Of a stretch of DNA of 38,084 bases, positions 16,373 through 24,865 are shown in pieces (positions within the stretch are counted from its first letter, which is position 1; every line of letters starts with the position of its first letter). A model generated the notes under the pieces. That model was not told the DNA's origin and ran no database searches. It saw only the letters and a program-made list of their open reading frames with translations. Source of the stretch: Lentimicrobiaceae bacterium (GTDB taxonomy: Bacteria; Bacteroidota; Bacteroidia; Bacteroidales; JAGONC01). The position numbers were made by a program, and so were the translations under genes. The stretch covers positions 1 to 38,084 of the forward strand of contig JAGONC010000032.1 of NCBI GenBank assembly GCA_017993235.1, given 5' to 3'.

Positions 16373-17380
16373 ATGCAAACAAGAGTTATGAAACGGCTTA
16401 TTTCATATCGGTTGTTCCTTATGATCCTTCTGACAGGGGGACTGAATCTGTGGCGGTTTTCGGCCGTTGCCCAGGAGATCCGTGTGAATTCCCGGCTGGA
16501 TACGAGCATGATGATGATCGGTGACCAGACCACCCTGACACTGGAAGCAGTTGTACCACCCCATTGCAGGATCGTCTGGCCCGAAATTGCTGATACACTG
16601 ATCCGGCAGGTCGAGGTGGTCCGAAAATCGCGGATCGACACCCTTGAACAGGATCAACCCTCCGGCAACCGCCTGCTTATCCAGAAACTGGTGATCACCT
16701 CCTTCGATTCCGGTTATTTTGCGATCCCGCCTTTTGTATTTCTTTATCAGACTCCGGATGCCATGGACTACAAGACGAGCCAGACAGAAGCACTTCTGCT
16801 TGAGGTGGATAATCCGGATGTCGATCTGAGCGCTGACATAAGGGACATCAAGGGACCGCTAAGAGCACCCGTTACCTTTGCCGAGATCTGGCCCTGGCTG
16901 CTTGCAGCGTTACTGTCTGCCGCTGCGGTCATCCTGGTGATCTATTTCATCCGCAAAAGGAAACAGGATCGGCCGCTGATGCAATTCCGGCGCAAACCCC
17001 AGCAACCGGCGCACATCCTTGCACTGGACGCATTGGAGCACCTACGATCCAAAAAACTCTGGCAGGCCGGAAAAATAAAGCAATACCATACGGAACTGAC
17101 GGATATCGTAAGGGAATATATCACTGCCAAATTTGGCATCCATGCCATTGAGATGGTAACAGACGAAATCCTGGGTGCAGTGCAGGAGAAACCCATCGAA
17201 CCTGCAACCCGATCCAAGCTGAAAGAGATGCTGCAACTGGCAGACCTGGTGAAATTTGCCAAGGAAAATCCCCTGCCCGATGAACAGGAACGTAGTATGA
17301 ACCAGGCAATTGATTTTGTTAAAGAAACCATACATGCTGTTGAAGAGCTTCAGCAGCCGGCACAAGAGATCGAATCCTGA
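16373..17380 (+). CDS. BatD-like exported, membrane-anchored protein of the Bat operon
   Basis: A 335-residue protein. A signal peptide (SYRLFLMILLTGGLNLWRF, cleavage near AVAQ at 31-34) leads to an exported beta-rich domain (about 35-165) that resembles the N-terminal part of BatD. One transmembrane helix follows (about 172-193, WPWLLAALLSAAAVILVIYF), then a basic cytoplasmic domain of about 140 residues. This domain has the helical HILALDALEHLRSKKLWQAG and ELTDIVREYITAKFGI segments that also occur in BatD C-termini. The start could equally be the ATG at 16388 (MKRLISYRL). In this phylum a protein of this type typically sits between DUF58 and BatA. Its exact role is unknown. Confidence 0.78.
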   Translation: MQTRVMKRLISYRLFLMILLTGGLNLWRFSAVAQEIRVNSRLDTSMMMIGDQTTLTLEAVVPPHCRIVWPEIADTLIRQVEVVRKSRIDTLEQDQPSGNRLLIQKLVITSFDSGYFAIPPFVFLYQTPDAMDYKTSQTEALLLEVDNPDVDLSADIRDIKGPLRAPVTFAEIWPWLLAALLSAAAVILVIYFIRKRKQDRPLMQFRRKPQQPAHILALDALEHLRSKKLWQAGKIKQYHTELTDIVREYITAKFGIHAIEMVTDEILGAVQEKPIEPATRSKLKEMLQLADLVKFAKENPLPDEQERSMNQAIDFVKETIHAVEELQQPAQEIES

Positions 17381-17405
17381 TAGAAACATGTATTCATAAA
17401 CAGGT

Positions 17406-18404
17406 ATGGCACTGAGCGACATAGAATTTGCAAATCCGGGATTCTTATATCTGCTGATCATCATTCCCCTGCTCGTCGCATGGTATTGGTTCCGCAACCG
17501 GAAATATCATGCCGACATACGGGTGCCTTCGATGGAATCGTTGCAGAAAAGCGGCCGGAGCCCGAAAGAGTACCTTTATCACGGACTGGTTGGACTGCGG
17601 CTGCTGGCTGCAGGGCTGCTCATTGTCGCACTTGCCAGACCCCAGACAAGCACTCGTAAACAGGACATTACGATTGAAGGTATCGACATCGTTCTGACCA
17701 TGGATATTTCAGGGAGCATGCTGGCAGAAGATTTCCAGCCCAACAGGCTGGAAGCCAGTAAAAAGGTAGCCAGTGAATTTGTCGGGGGTCGGCCCAACGA
17801 CCGGATGGGCCTTGTGGTTTTCAGCGGCGAAACCTTTACCCAGTGCCCGCTGACCACTGACCATACGGTGCTGTTGAATCTGTTCAAGGATATCAAAAGT
17901 GGCATGATCGAAGATGGAACTGCCATTGGCGACGGCCTGGCCACTGCCGTGAACCGGTTGAAGGAGAGCCAGGCGATCAGCAAGGTCATCATCCTGCTCA
18001 CCGACGGAGAAAACAACATGGGTTCCCTGGATCCCTTATCCGCCGGCGAGATCGCCAAAATTTTCGGCATACGTGTGTACACCATCGGAGTAGGAACCAT
18101 CGGGACCGCTCCGTATCCGGTTCAGACGCCCTTTGGAACACGGTACCAGAATATGGAAGTGCGCATCGACGAACCACTGCTGAGAGAAATTGCTGCCATG
18201 ACAGGAGCACGTTATTTCCGGGCTACCGATAATCAGAAACTGACGGAAATCTACCAGGAAATCGACCGGCTGGAGAAATCCAAGATCGATGTGACCGAAT
18301 TCAGGAAGAAAAATGAAGAATTTCTCCCTTTCGCCCTGCTGGCAGGCCTGGTCTTATTGCTGGAAATGGTGCTCAGGTATACCGTTTTAAGAAATATCCC
18401 GTAG
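17406..18404 (+). CDS. batA: BatA, membrane-anchored von Willebrand A domain protein
   Basis: A 332-residue protein with two N-terminal membrane helices (about 12-28 and 60-77), a vWA domain (about 92-290) and a C-terminal helix (about 308-325). The metal-ion-dependent adhesion site is complete: DISGS (D100, S102, S104), T172 in DGTAIGDGL, and D200 in ILLTDGENN. BatA takes its name from the Bacteroides aerotolerance locus. Its vWA domain is thought to face the periplasm and work with BatB and MoxR. It begins with the family's typical FANPGFLYLL. The gap is 25 bases upstream and 29 bases to batB. Confidence 0.95.
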   Translation: MALSDIEFANPGFLYLLIIIPLLVAWYWFRNRKYHADIRVPSMESLQKSGRSPKEYLYHGLVGLRLLAAGLLIVALARPQTSTRKQDITIEGIDIVLTMDISGSMLAEDFQPNRLEASKKVASEFVGGRPNDRMGLVVFSGETFTQCPLTTDHTVLLNLFKDIKSGMIEDGTAIGDGLATAVNRLKESQAISKVIILLTDGENNMGSLDPLSAGEIAKIFGIRVYTIGVGTIGTAPYPVQTPFGTRYQNMEVRIDEPLLREIAAMTGARYFRATDNQKLTEIYQEIDRLEKSKIDVTEFRKKNEEFLPFALLAGLVLLLEMVLRYTVLRNIP

Positions 18405-18433
18405 TAAAATCCCATATTGAACTGACTGAATCC

Positions 18434-19480
18434 ATGATACGATTTGCACATCCCGGTCTGCTCTACCTCCTGCTGCTGGTCCCTGTTTTTATTATGGCAT
18501 TCATTTTACTTTTACAATGGAAGAAACAGGCCTGGAAAAAATTTGGCGACTTCAGGATCCTCAGCCGTCTGGTTCCTGACTACTCCAGAAGCCGGCTTGT
18601 GATCAAATTTATATTTCTTTTAATGGCAATGATCTTTCTGATCATAGGACTGGCAGATCCCCAGGTGGGTTCAAAACTGGTCAAAGCGGAGCGAAAAGGG
18701 ATTGATATCATGCTGGCGCTTGATGTTTCCAACAGTATGCTGGCGGAGGATATTCAGCCAAGCCGGCTGGAACGTTCAAAACAATCCATCTCCAAGCTGA
18801 TTGATGAACTTCGCAGCGACAGGATCGGCATCATCGTGTTCGCCGGGAAAGCTTACACACAGCTTCCCATCACAACCGATTACTCGGCTGCAAAAATGTT
18901 CCTCTCCACCATCTCCGTTGAGGCGGTGCCCGTTCAGGGAACTGCCATTGGGGAAGCCATCGAACTGGCCTCGAACTCTTTTGATGAAAGCGCTCAACAC
19001 AGCAAAGCCATCATCATGATAACGGATGGAGAGAATCATGAAGGCGATGCACTGACCATTGCAAAAGAAGCGGCAGATAAGGGGATACATATTTATACGA
19101 TCGGGATGGGTCTGCCGGAAGGTGCACCGATACCCGTATTTCAGGGACAGAACAAAATCGGCTATAAAAAAGACAGACAGGGCAACACCATCGTAACCAA
19201 ACTCAATGAAACTATGCTGCAGCAAATCGCCTCAGCAGGCCAGGGGGTGTATGTACGTGCCAGCAATGCCTCTGCCGGATTATCGAAGATCTTTGATGAA
19301 ATCAATGAACTGAATAAGACGGAAATTGATTCCATGATGTTTTCGGACTATGAAGACCGCTTTCAGTACTTTCTTGCAGTGAGCCTGATCTTTTTGATCC
19401 TTGAACTGATGGTGGTCGAACGGAAAAGCAAGTGGATCAGGAACCTGAATCTTTTTCATCTGAAACAACAACCGGAATGA
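18434..19480 (+). CDS. batB: BatB, membrane-anchored von Willebrand A domain protein
   Basis: A 348-residue paralogue of BatA with the same plan. FAHPGLLYLLLLVPVFIMAF and a second helix at about 57-73 precede a vWA domain with an intact metal site: DVSNS (D97, S99, S101), T170 in QGTAIGEAI and D198 in IMITDGENH. A C-terminal helix (YFLAVSLIFLILELMVV) closes the protein. It differs from BatA by SNS in place of SGS in the first motif, typical of BatB. Its stop overlaps the batC start in ATGA (19477-19480), so the two are probably translationally coupled. Confidence 0.95.
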   Translation: MIRFAHPGLLYLLLLVPVFIMAFILLLQWKKQAWKKFGDFRILSRLVPDYSRSRLVIKFIFLLMAMIFLIIGLADPQVGSKLVKAERKGIDIMLALDVSNSMLAEDIQPSRLERSKQSISKLIDELRSDRIGIIVFAGKAYTQLPITTDYSAAKMFLSTISVEAVPVQGTAIGEAIELASNSFDESAQHSKAIIMITDGENHEGDALTIAKEAADKGIHIYTIGMGLPEGAPIPVFQGQNKIGYKKDRQGNTIVTKLNETMLQQIASAGQGVYVRASNASAGLSKIFDEINELNKTEIDSMMFSDYEDRFQYFLAVSLIFLILELMVVERKSKWIRNLNLFHLKQQPE

Positions 19481-20262
19481 AAAGAATGATGCACAGGCTG
19501 TTATACAAAAACATAACCGGGATAGCCTTTTCGATACTGTTCCTCTGGCCGTCCTTTCTGGTGTACCCGCAATCGGAAAATAAGCAGATCAGAAAGGGAA
19601 ACCACTATTATGCGGATGAAAATTATAAGGAGGCTGAGATCGAATACAGGAAATCACTTGACAGGAACGACGCATCGGTTCCCGGCAGGTATAACCTGGG
19701 CACTTCCCTCTATAAACAAAAAAATCACCAGGAAGCCATCCTTAGTTTTGACTCCGTCCTGAAAGCGTACCCTAATGAAAAGATCCAGTCGCAATCTTAC
19801 TATAACCTCGGGAACTCCCTCCTGAAATTCTCCATGGATTCAGCCGGTACCCAGTCAAACGCCCTGCAGGGAAGCATTGAAGCCTATAAACAGGCATTAC
19901 GGCTGAATCCCGGTGACAGTGCAGCCAAATATAACCTGGCCTATGCCCAGCGTCTGCTTCAGCAACAGCAACAACAGCAGCGACAACAAAACCAGGGACA
20001 GCAGGACCAGCAGAACCAGGATCAGCAGCAGGGACAGCAGGATCAACAGGATCAACAGGATCAACAAAAGGGACAGCAGGATCAGCAGAATCAGCAACAG
20101 GAGCAGCAAAAACAGGAACAGCAGGCACAGTCAAGGGAAATTTCAAGACAGGATGCTGAGCGTATGCTTGAAGCGATGAAAAATGATGAAAAGAACACAC
20201 TGGAAAAACTGCGTGAACAACAGCTAAAAAGCCAACGGGTGACCTTTGAAAAAGACTGGTAA
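19477..20262 (+). CDS. batC: BatC, TPR protein with a glutamine-rich linker
   Basis: A 261-residue protein. An N-terminal membrane or signal segment (TGIAFSILFLWPSFLVYPQ, about 14-32) precedes TPR repeats: GNHYYADENYKEAEIEYRK, YNLGTSLYKQKNHQEAI and YYNLGNSLLKFS, then EAYKQALRLNPGDSAAKYNL. Residues 161-219 are a Gln/Asp/Asn-rich tract. A conserved C-terminal helix (SRQDAERMLEAMKNDEKNT, then ...FEKDW) closes the protein. The start is ATG 19477, which overlaps the batB stop. A longer frame from 19432 lies inside batB. TPRs presumably bind Bat partners. The glutamine tract length may vary between strains. Confidence 0.92.
   Translation: MKRMMHRLLYKNITGIAFSILFLWPSFLVYPQSENKQIRKGNHYYADENYKEAEIEYRKSLDRNDASVPGRYNLGTSLYKQKNHQEAILSFDSVLKAYPNEKIQSQSYYNLGNSLLKFSMDSAGTQSNALQGSIEAYKQALRLNPGDSAAKYNLAYAQRLLQQQQQQQRQQNQGQQDQQNQDQQQGQQDQQDQQDQQKGQQDQQNQQQEQQKQEQQAQSREISRQDAERMLEAMKNDEKNTLEKLREQQLKSQRVTFEKDW
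19957..20133 (+). repeat. CAG/CAA-rich low-complexity coding repeat in batC
   Basis: An imperfect trinucleotide-type repeat encodes residues 161-219 of BatC, mostly Q with D, N, G and K. Sub-units such as CAGGATCAA/CAGGATCAG recur. Mixed CAA/CAG codons show it is not a recently expanded pure repeat. Confidence 0.9.
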
Positions 20263-20292
20263 CCAGCGCAGAATATATTTTGACTATAGACC

Positions 20293-22185
20293 ATGAATCG
20301 AGATTCAACGATTAGAGGATGTTACTCAGCGGGATGGCTGTTCTTTCTGCTGTTACTCACTGCAGGATTGATCTCCCGGGAGGTAAACGGACAGAATGTT
20401 CAGTTCACGGCTTCCTCCCGTCAGACCGTAAGTGTCGGGGAGCAATTCCGGCTGAATTTCACCGTGAATGCGGATGGCAGGGATTTTAAGGCGCCATCCC
20501 TGAGTGATTTTTATGTTCTGTCGGGACCCAATCCATCCACCAGTTCCAGCATTCAGATCATCAACGGCCAGGTATCCCGATCGGTGACCCTCACTTACGG
20601 GTATATTCTCCAGGCCATCAAGGAAGGCGTTTTTCAGGTTCAGCCAGCCACCATCACCGTGGATGGGAAGCAATATGAGTCCAATGCGCTGACAATCAAC
20701 GTCAGTGCCGCTGGAGGATCCCAGCCATCCGGGCCTCAGACACCCTCGACACCCCAGCCCCGACAGCAGGAAGAAGTTGGAGATGTGGGGCAATCTGATG
20801 TCTTCATCCGCACATCCGTGAACAAAAAAAATCCCTATCAGGGAGAGCAGGTAATCGTTTCGCATAAAATCTACACCCGCGTGGGCATCAGCCAGTATGG
20901 CGTCGAAAAATACCCCTCCTACAATGGATTCTGGACACAGGAACTCCAGAATCTCCAGGATGAACCCAATAAACACAACGAGGCGATCAACGGGCAGGAA
21001 TACCTGGTGGCTGAAATCAACAAAGTGGCCCTGTTCCCGGTCAAAAATGGCACACTGACCATCGAACCCATGGAATTAAATGTGGTGGCACAGGTCAGAA
21101 GGTCCAGGAGCCGTTCCAACGATCCATTTGCCGATTTCTTTAACGATCCCTTCTTTGGCAGCAGCTATCAGAATGTGCAGAAAAAAATCGTTTCCAATCC
21201 CGTCACCATCGAGGTAAAGCCTCTTCCATCAGCCAATAAGCCAGCCGATTTCAATGGTGTTGTCGGCAAGTACACCTTTAAATCAAATATAGACAAAACA
21301 AGCGTTGATGTCAATGAAGCTGTTAACCTGAAGTTCACTGTCCTGGGAGAAGGGAACATCCGATTAATTGACGAACTGAATGTCGCTTTTCCACCTGACT
21401 TTGAAGTATATGATCCTAAAACGTCTTTCAATCTGAATAAGAACAGCCAGGGGATATCCGGTGTAAAAACCTTTGAGTACCTGATGATCCCGAGGAATTC
21501 AGGGAATTTCAGGATCAAACCGGTTGCTTTCAGCTATTTTGATCCGGAACAGGCAGCCTACGTCAGCCAGTCATCACCCCTTTATGAGATCAATGTCAGA
21601 AAAGGGGCTTCGCCTTCCAGTCCTGACATATCTTACAGCGGCGTCGTACAACAGGATGTACAGTATATCGGTACCGATATCCGGCATATTAAAAACAACC
21701 CGGTTATTTTAACGGTAGCAGGCAAGACGCTCTTCGGATCCATTACTCATATCCTATTGATTATCATTCCTTTACTACTTGCCATTTTCCTCACCCTGCT
21801 CATCCGGCAGCAGCTCAGGAAAAGAAGTAATGTACACTGGATGAAGACACAAAAAGCCACCAAAGTGGCACGCACCCGACTGAAAAAAGCTTCAGAATAC
21901 CTGAAATCACTTCAGGAAAAGGAATTTTACAATGAAGTATCCCAGGCATTATGGGGATACATCAGCGATAAATTCAACCTCCCGCTGGTTGACCTCTCAA
22001 TGGATTCAGTGCATGAAACCCTGAAAAACAAAAACATTAAAGATACGATCATCGAACAGTTCATTGAAACGCTGAATCACTGTGAATATGCCCGTTTTGC
22101 ACCCGGTGAAAAGTCAGAGAACATGGACAAGATCTATGAAGAAGCTCTGAATGTGATCAGCAAAACGGAACGGGAACTGAAGTGA
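20293..22185 (+). CDS. batD: BatD, large exported membrane protein
   Basis: A 630-residue protein matching the BatD/oxygen-tolerance family. An N-terminal signal (LFFLLLLTAGLISREVNGQ, cleavage near 32) leads to a BatD N-domain (QFTASSRQTVSVGEQFRLNF, then SDFYVLSGP, SVTLTYGYILQAIKEG). A Pro/Gln-rich linker (about 136-165) and a beta-rich exported middle follow, the latter with an R/S/F-rich SRSRSNDPFADFFNDPF loop. One transmembrane helix lies at about 478-505 (FGSITHILLIIIPLLLAIFL). The C-terminus is a basic cytoplasmic helical domain (WMKTQKATKVARTRLKKASEY, FYNEVSQALWGYISDKFNL). It is likely the scaffold of the Bat complex (inference). Confidence 0.93.
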   Translation: MNRDSTIRGCYSAGWLFFLLLLTAGLISREVNGQNVQFTASSRQTVSVGEQFRLNFTVNADGRDFKAPSLSDFYVLSGPNPSTSSSIQIINGQVSRSVTLTYGYILQAIKEGVFQVQPATITVDGKQYESNALTINVSAAGGSQPSGPQTPSTPQPRQQEEVGDVGQSDVFIRTSVNKKNPYQGEQVIVSHKIYTRVGISQYGVEKYPSYNGFWTQELQNLQDEPNKHNEAINGQEYLVAEINKVALFPVKNGTLTIEPMELNVVAQVRRSRSRSNDPFADFFNDPFFGSSYQNVQKKIVSNPVTIEVKPLPSANKPADFNGVVGKYTFKSNIDKTSVDVNEAVNLKFTVLGEGNIRLIDELNVAFPPDFEVYDPKTSFNLNKNSQGISGVKTFEYLMIPRNSGNFRIKPVAFSYFDPEQAAYVSQSSPLYEINVRKGASPSSPDISYSGVVQQDVQYIGTDIRHIKNNPVILTVAGKTLFGSITHILLIIIPLLLAIFLTLLIRQQLRKRSNVHWMKTQKATKVARTRLKKASEYLKSLQEKEFYNEVSQALWGYISDKFNLPLVDLSMDSVHETLKNKNIKDTIIEQFIETLNHCEYARFAPGEKSENMDKIYEEALNVISKTERELK

Positions 22186-22280
22186 GAGGAGAGAGGAGAG
22201 ATGAGAAATTGAATGACTATGAATGACTACGAATGACTACGAATGACCATGAATGACTGTAAACGACCTGGAACGACTAT
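22186..22280 (+). repeat. GA-rich tract and seven-copy 10-bp tandem repeat between batD and batE
   Basis: Immediately after the batD stop a purine tract (GAGGAGAGAGGAGAGATGAG) is followed at 22211-22280 by seven head-to-tail 10-mers: GAATGACTAT, GAATGACTAC, GAATGACTAC, GAATGACCAT, GAATGACTGT, AAACGACCTG, GAACGACTAT. The copies degrade toward the 3' end. There are no spacers, so it is not CRISPR. Confidence 0.9.
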
Positions 22281-22318
22281 CCAAAGCCACAAAGGACAAC
22301 AATTAACCATAAATAACA

Positions 22319-23080
22319 ATGAATAACCTCCGTGTATTTATTGTCGGATTATTGTCAATTCTCTCGGGAACGGTAACTGCAGGGATCAATGAGGATCTGG
22401 TAGCGCAGTCCAATAAAGACTATTCCGCAGGGCTGTATTCGAATGCCATTGAAGGATACACTAAAGTACTTCAAAGTGGATATGCATCTGTAGAGCTGTA
22501 TTACAACCTCGGGAATGCCTATTTTAAGACTGACGACCTGCCCTCCGCCATTCTTTTTTATGAAAAAGCAAAAAAACTCAAACCCAATGATCCGGACATC
22601 CTTTTTAATTTGAATGTTGCCAACAGCCGGATCAAAGATAAGATCGAGGCCGTGCCGGTGCTGTTCTACAAGCGGTGGTGGAGTCACCTTGTCAATGCCT
22701 TCAGCCCGGATGGATGGACCCGGTTCCATATGATCAGCTTTCTCGCCTTTCTGGTGGCAGTTGTTTTTTACTTTATTTCCAAAAAGGTATTCATACGTAA
22801 AATAGCTTTCTGGACAGGCGCGTTGATGCTGACTGGTTCGTTGATAACGTTTGGCATTGCCCTTCAACAGGACCGAACTTACCAGGAAGTGAAAGAAGCG
22901 ATCGTATTTGATCCCAGCCTGACAGTCAAAAGCTCGCCTTCGGAGAACAGCGTTGACCTCTTTGTCGTGCATGAAGGTACGAAGGTCACGATTACCGACA
23001 AACTGGGTGAGTGGTACGAAATACGCATAGCCAATGGAAGTGCAGGGTGGATCCCCGGTACATCCCTGAAAAGTATCTGA
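22319..23080 (+). CDS. batE: BatE, TPR and SH3-like protein
   Basis: A 253-residue protein. A signal peptide (NNLRVFIVGLLSILSGTVTA) precedes TPR repeats (about 27-105: NKDYSAGLYSNAIEGYTKV, YYNLGNAYFKTDDLPSAI, LFYEKAKKLKPNDPDILFN). Two membrane helices follow (about 139-155 and 161-180). A C-terminal bacterial SH3 domain (about 195-252) has LTVKSSPSE, VHEGTKVTI and WYEIRIANGSAGWIP. The architecture is that of BatE, the last gene of the operon. A 133-base gap full of tandem repeats separates it from batD, the only large gap in the operon. Confidence 0.93.
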   Translation: MNNLRVFIVGLLSILSGTVTAGINEDLVAQSNKDYSAGLYSNAIEGYTKVLQSGYASVELYYNLGNAYFKTDDLPSAILFYEKAKKLKPNDPDILFNLNVANSRIKDKIEAVPVLFYKRWWSHLVNAFSPDGWTRFHMISFLAFLVAVVFYFISKKVFIRKIAFWTGALMLTGSLITFGIALQQDRTYQEVKEAIVFDPSLTVKSSPSENSVDLFVVHEGTKVTITDKLGEWYEIRIANGSAGWIPGTSLKSI

Positions 23081-23160
23081 CCCTGTACCTGCCAGCTGAC
23101 ACAATGGTGATGAGTGAATCCCCGGGAAGGAGTTGGTTTTACCCGCGGATTGATTTTTCG

Positions 23161-23168
23161 TAATTTTG
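23161..23168 (+). promoter_or_regulatory. Candidate -7 box for the DUF3078 gene
   Basis: TAATTTTG matches TAnnTTTG, 67 bases upstream of the ATG at 23236. The -33 element is not at standard spacing. Confidence 0.4.
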
Positions 23169-23235
23169 CGGAAGATCGAAAATGATCATTTATGAACTAA
23201 TTATCAGTTAAATAACTTAATTAAATCCAATCTTT

Positions 23236-24123
23236 ATGAAAAAACGGATACTTTTTGTTCTGGTTTTCCAGGCTTTTGCCATATGGGGATTTGCACAGCA
23301 AACAGACACCCTGGTCGGTCCCTGGAAAAATGGCGGAAAATTTGCCCTGAACTTTTCCCAGTCATCGCTGACCAACTGGGCACCGGGTGGACAGAATTCC
23401 CTGGCGCTCAATTCGTTTTTAAATTATTTTGCGGATTTCGCAAAAGGAAAATCCCTCTGGGAAAACAGGCTGGATCTTGCCTATGGATTATTAAAGGAAG
23501 GTGATAATGACATCAGGAAGAGTGATGATAAGATCGATCTGTCATCAAAATATGGTATGCAGGCAACCAAAAAGCTGTATTATGCTGCCCTGCTGGGTTT
23601 TAAAAGCCAGTTCAGCAAAGGATACAATTACCCGAATGATTCAATGGTCATATCCCGCTTTCTGGCGCCCGGTTATCTTTCCATAGGTCTGGGTATGGAT
23701 TGGAAACCGGTGGATTATTTTTCCTTTTACCTTTCCCCTGCCACTGCACGCTGGATCATCGTCACCGATGAGGATTTATCAGATATCGGTGCCTATGGTG
23801 TGGATATAGGTGATAAGGTCAGAACCGAAGTGGGTGCCATGGCGCGGTTAGAATTCCTGAAAGATATCGTTAAGAATGTCAACCTGAAGTCAAAACTTGA
23901 ACTCTTCTCCAACTATCTTGATCAGCCTCAGAATGTTGATGTCTATTGGGATAACATGTTCGTCATGACCATCAATAAATACTTGTCCGCATCGCTGAAC
24001 CTTACGCTGGCCTATGACGATAACCTGAGGATCATGGATAAAGATGGCAAAACAGGGCCAAGGACACAGTTTAAGGAAGTATTCGGTATCGGATTCACCT
24101 ATGGTTTTGGAGACACCAAGTGA
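23236..24123 (+). CDS. DUF3078 family secreted/outer-membrane protein
   Basis: A 295-residue protein with a clear signal peptide (KKRILFVLVFQAFAIWGFAQ, cleavage after AQ). The DUF3078 pattern follows: WKNGGKFALNFSQSSLTNW, APGGQNSLALN, KSLWENRLDLAYGLLKEG, KSDDKIDLSSKYG. The remainder is alternating beta strands ending in FGIGFTYGFGDTK, whose aromatic end suggests an outer-membrane beta-barrel (inference). The family is abundant in Bacteroidota and uncharacterised. It is monocistronic: its own -7 box lies upstream and a convergent DUF4293 gene is 8 bases downstream. Confidence 0.9.
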   Translation: MKKRILFVLVFQAFAIWGFAQQTDTLVGPWKNGGKFALNFSQSSLTNWAPGGQNSLALNSFLNYFADFAKGKSLWENRLDLAYGLLKEGDNDIRKSDDKIDLSSKYGMQATKKLYYAALLGFKSQFSKGYNYPNDSMVISRFLAPGYLSIGLGMDWKPVDYFSFYLSPATARWIIVTDEDLSDIGAYGVDIGDKVRTEVGAMARLEFLKDIVKNVNLKSKLELFSNYLDQPQNVDVYWDNMFVMTINKYLSASLNLTLAYDDNLRIMDKDGKTGPRTQFKEVFGIGFTYGFGDTK

Positions 24124-24135
24124 TCAGACGATCAC
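24120..24135. other. Hairpin covering both stop codons of the DUF3078/DUF4293 pair
   Basis: GTGATC-AGAC-GATCAC is a perfect 6-bp stem with a 4-base loop. It contains the TGA of the plus-strand gene (24121-24123) and the TGA of the minus-strand gene (24134-24132). There is no T-tract on either side, so it is not a classical terminator. Confidence 0.5.
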
Positions 24136-24620
24136 GACCTAAGCCTGTCGAGTGACCGCACAAGCCGCTCGTCCCTTTTGATCGCCCATGTGGCTAAAAC
24201 CAGGAACACCAGGGTGATCAGCGGGAACACGGAACCCATTCCATAGGCTGTCGTAATGGCCGTGTCCCTGGAAACCTTATCCGTGTAAAAGAAAAATAAA
24301 ACGATCAGTACGATATTCAGCAGGATGGCAATGTTGACGGTCCGCAGTTGCCGCAGCCGCTTCTTGTATTGAAGGATGCTGAGTACGATCAGCGTCAGGA
24401 TCAGTACCGCAATGAGGATCATCGGGAGGTAAAACAGGGATTTATAGGATATTTCAAGGGTTTCCGGTTGTCTCACCATTCCGTAGAGGAAAAACGATAC
24501 GGTTCCCATATAGGTATCTACCGAGTCGCCGAATTTGTAGGTGGCAACCGGGAAGAAAAACGCTAGGATGATCGCTATGAAAGCTATGGATAGATAAACC
24601 GTCTGGATTCTCTGGATCAT
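24132..24620 (-). CDS. DUF4293 family integral membrane protein
   Basis: A 162-residue protein starting MIQRIQTVYLSIAFIA, the typical N-terminus of DUF4293. There are four hydrophobic segments: about 8-25, 64-84 (YLPMILIAVLILTLIVL), 96-112 (VNIAILLNIVLIVLFFF) and 131-146 (FPLITLVFLVLATWAI). Lys/Arg-rich loops between and after them (QYKKRLRQLR, KRDERLVRSLDRLRS) suggest cytoplasmic sides. The function is unknown. Its position divergent from rho is, from memory, conserved in the phylum. Confidence 0.88.
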   Translation of the reverse strand: MIQRIQTVYLSIAFIAIILAFFFPVATYKFGDSVDTYMGTVSFFLYGMVRQPETLEISYKSLFYLPMILIAVLILTLIVLSILQYKKRLRQLRTVNIAILLNIVLIVLFFFYTDKVSRDTAITTAYGMGSVFPLITLVFLVLATWAIKRDERLVRSLDRLRS

Positions 24621-24699
24621 AATACGTGATTTTTAACGTTTATTGTTGTAAAAGTACAAATGATTTTGCGGATGAATCATTATGGGATGAATAAATTTG

Positions 24700-24707
24700 T
24701 ATATTTG
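24700..24707 (+). promoter_or_regulatory. Candidate -7 box for rho, with a leader of about 150 bases
   Basis: TATATTTG matches TAnnTTTG. The rho ATG is at 24866, so the leader would be about 150 bases. A small AGCTA/TAGCT hairpin followed by four T residues lies at 24723-24742 near its start. Long leaders are common for autoregulated rho genes, but no attenuator is proven here. Confidence 0.45.
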
Positions 24708-24865
24708 CACCTGAAATTCTGCAGCTAGATTCGATAGCTTTTCATTGTTTAATGGATGTTTGACATAATTTGAACGCGTAGGGGGGACTCATAATTACTT
24801 TCACTGATATTCTTTCATTTATCTTCTGACGTTAAGAATTTCCTTATTCATTTATTTAAGTAACC

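Noticed and set aside
19897..20308. Poly-Leu and Val/Ala/Pro-rich open frames on the minus strand
   Set aside because: They are the complement of the CAG/CAA repeat of batC, which sits in a clear operon.
22211..22280. Possible CRISPR array
   Set aside because: The 10-base units are directly adjacent without spacers and no cas gene is nearby.
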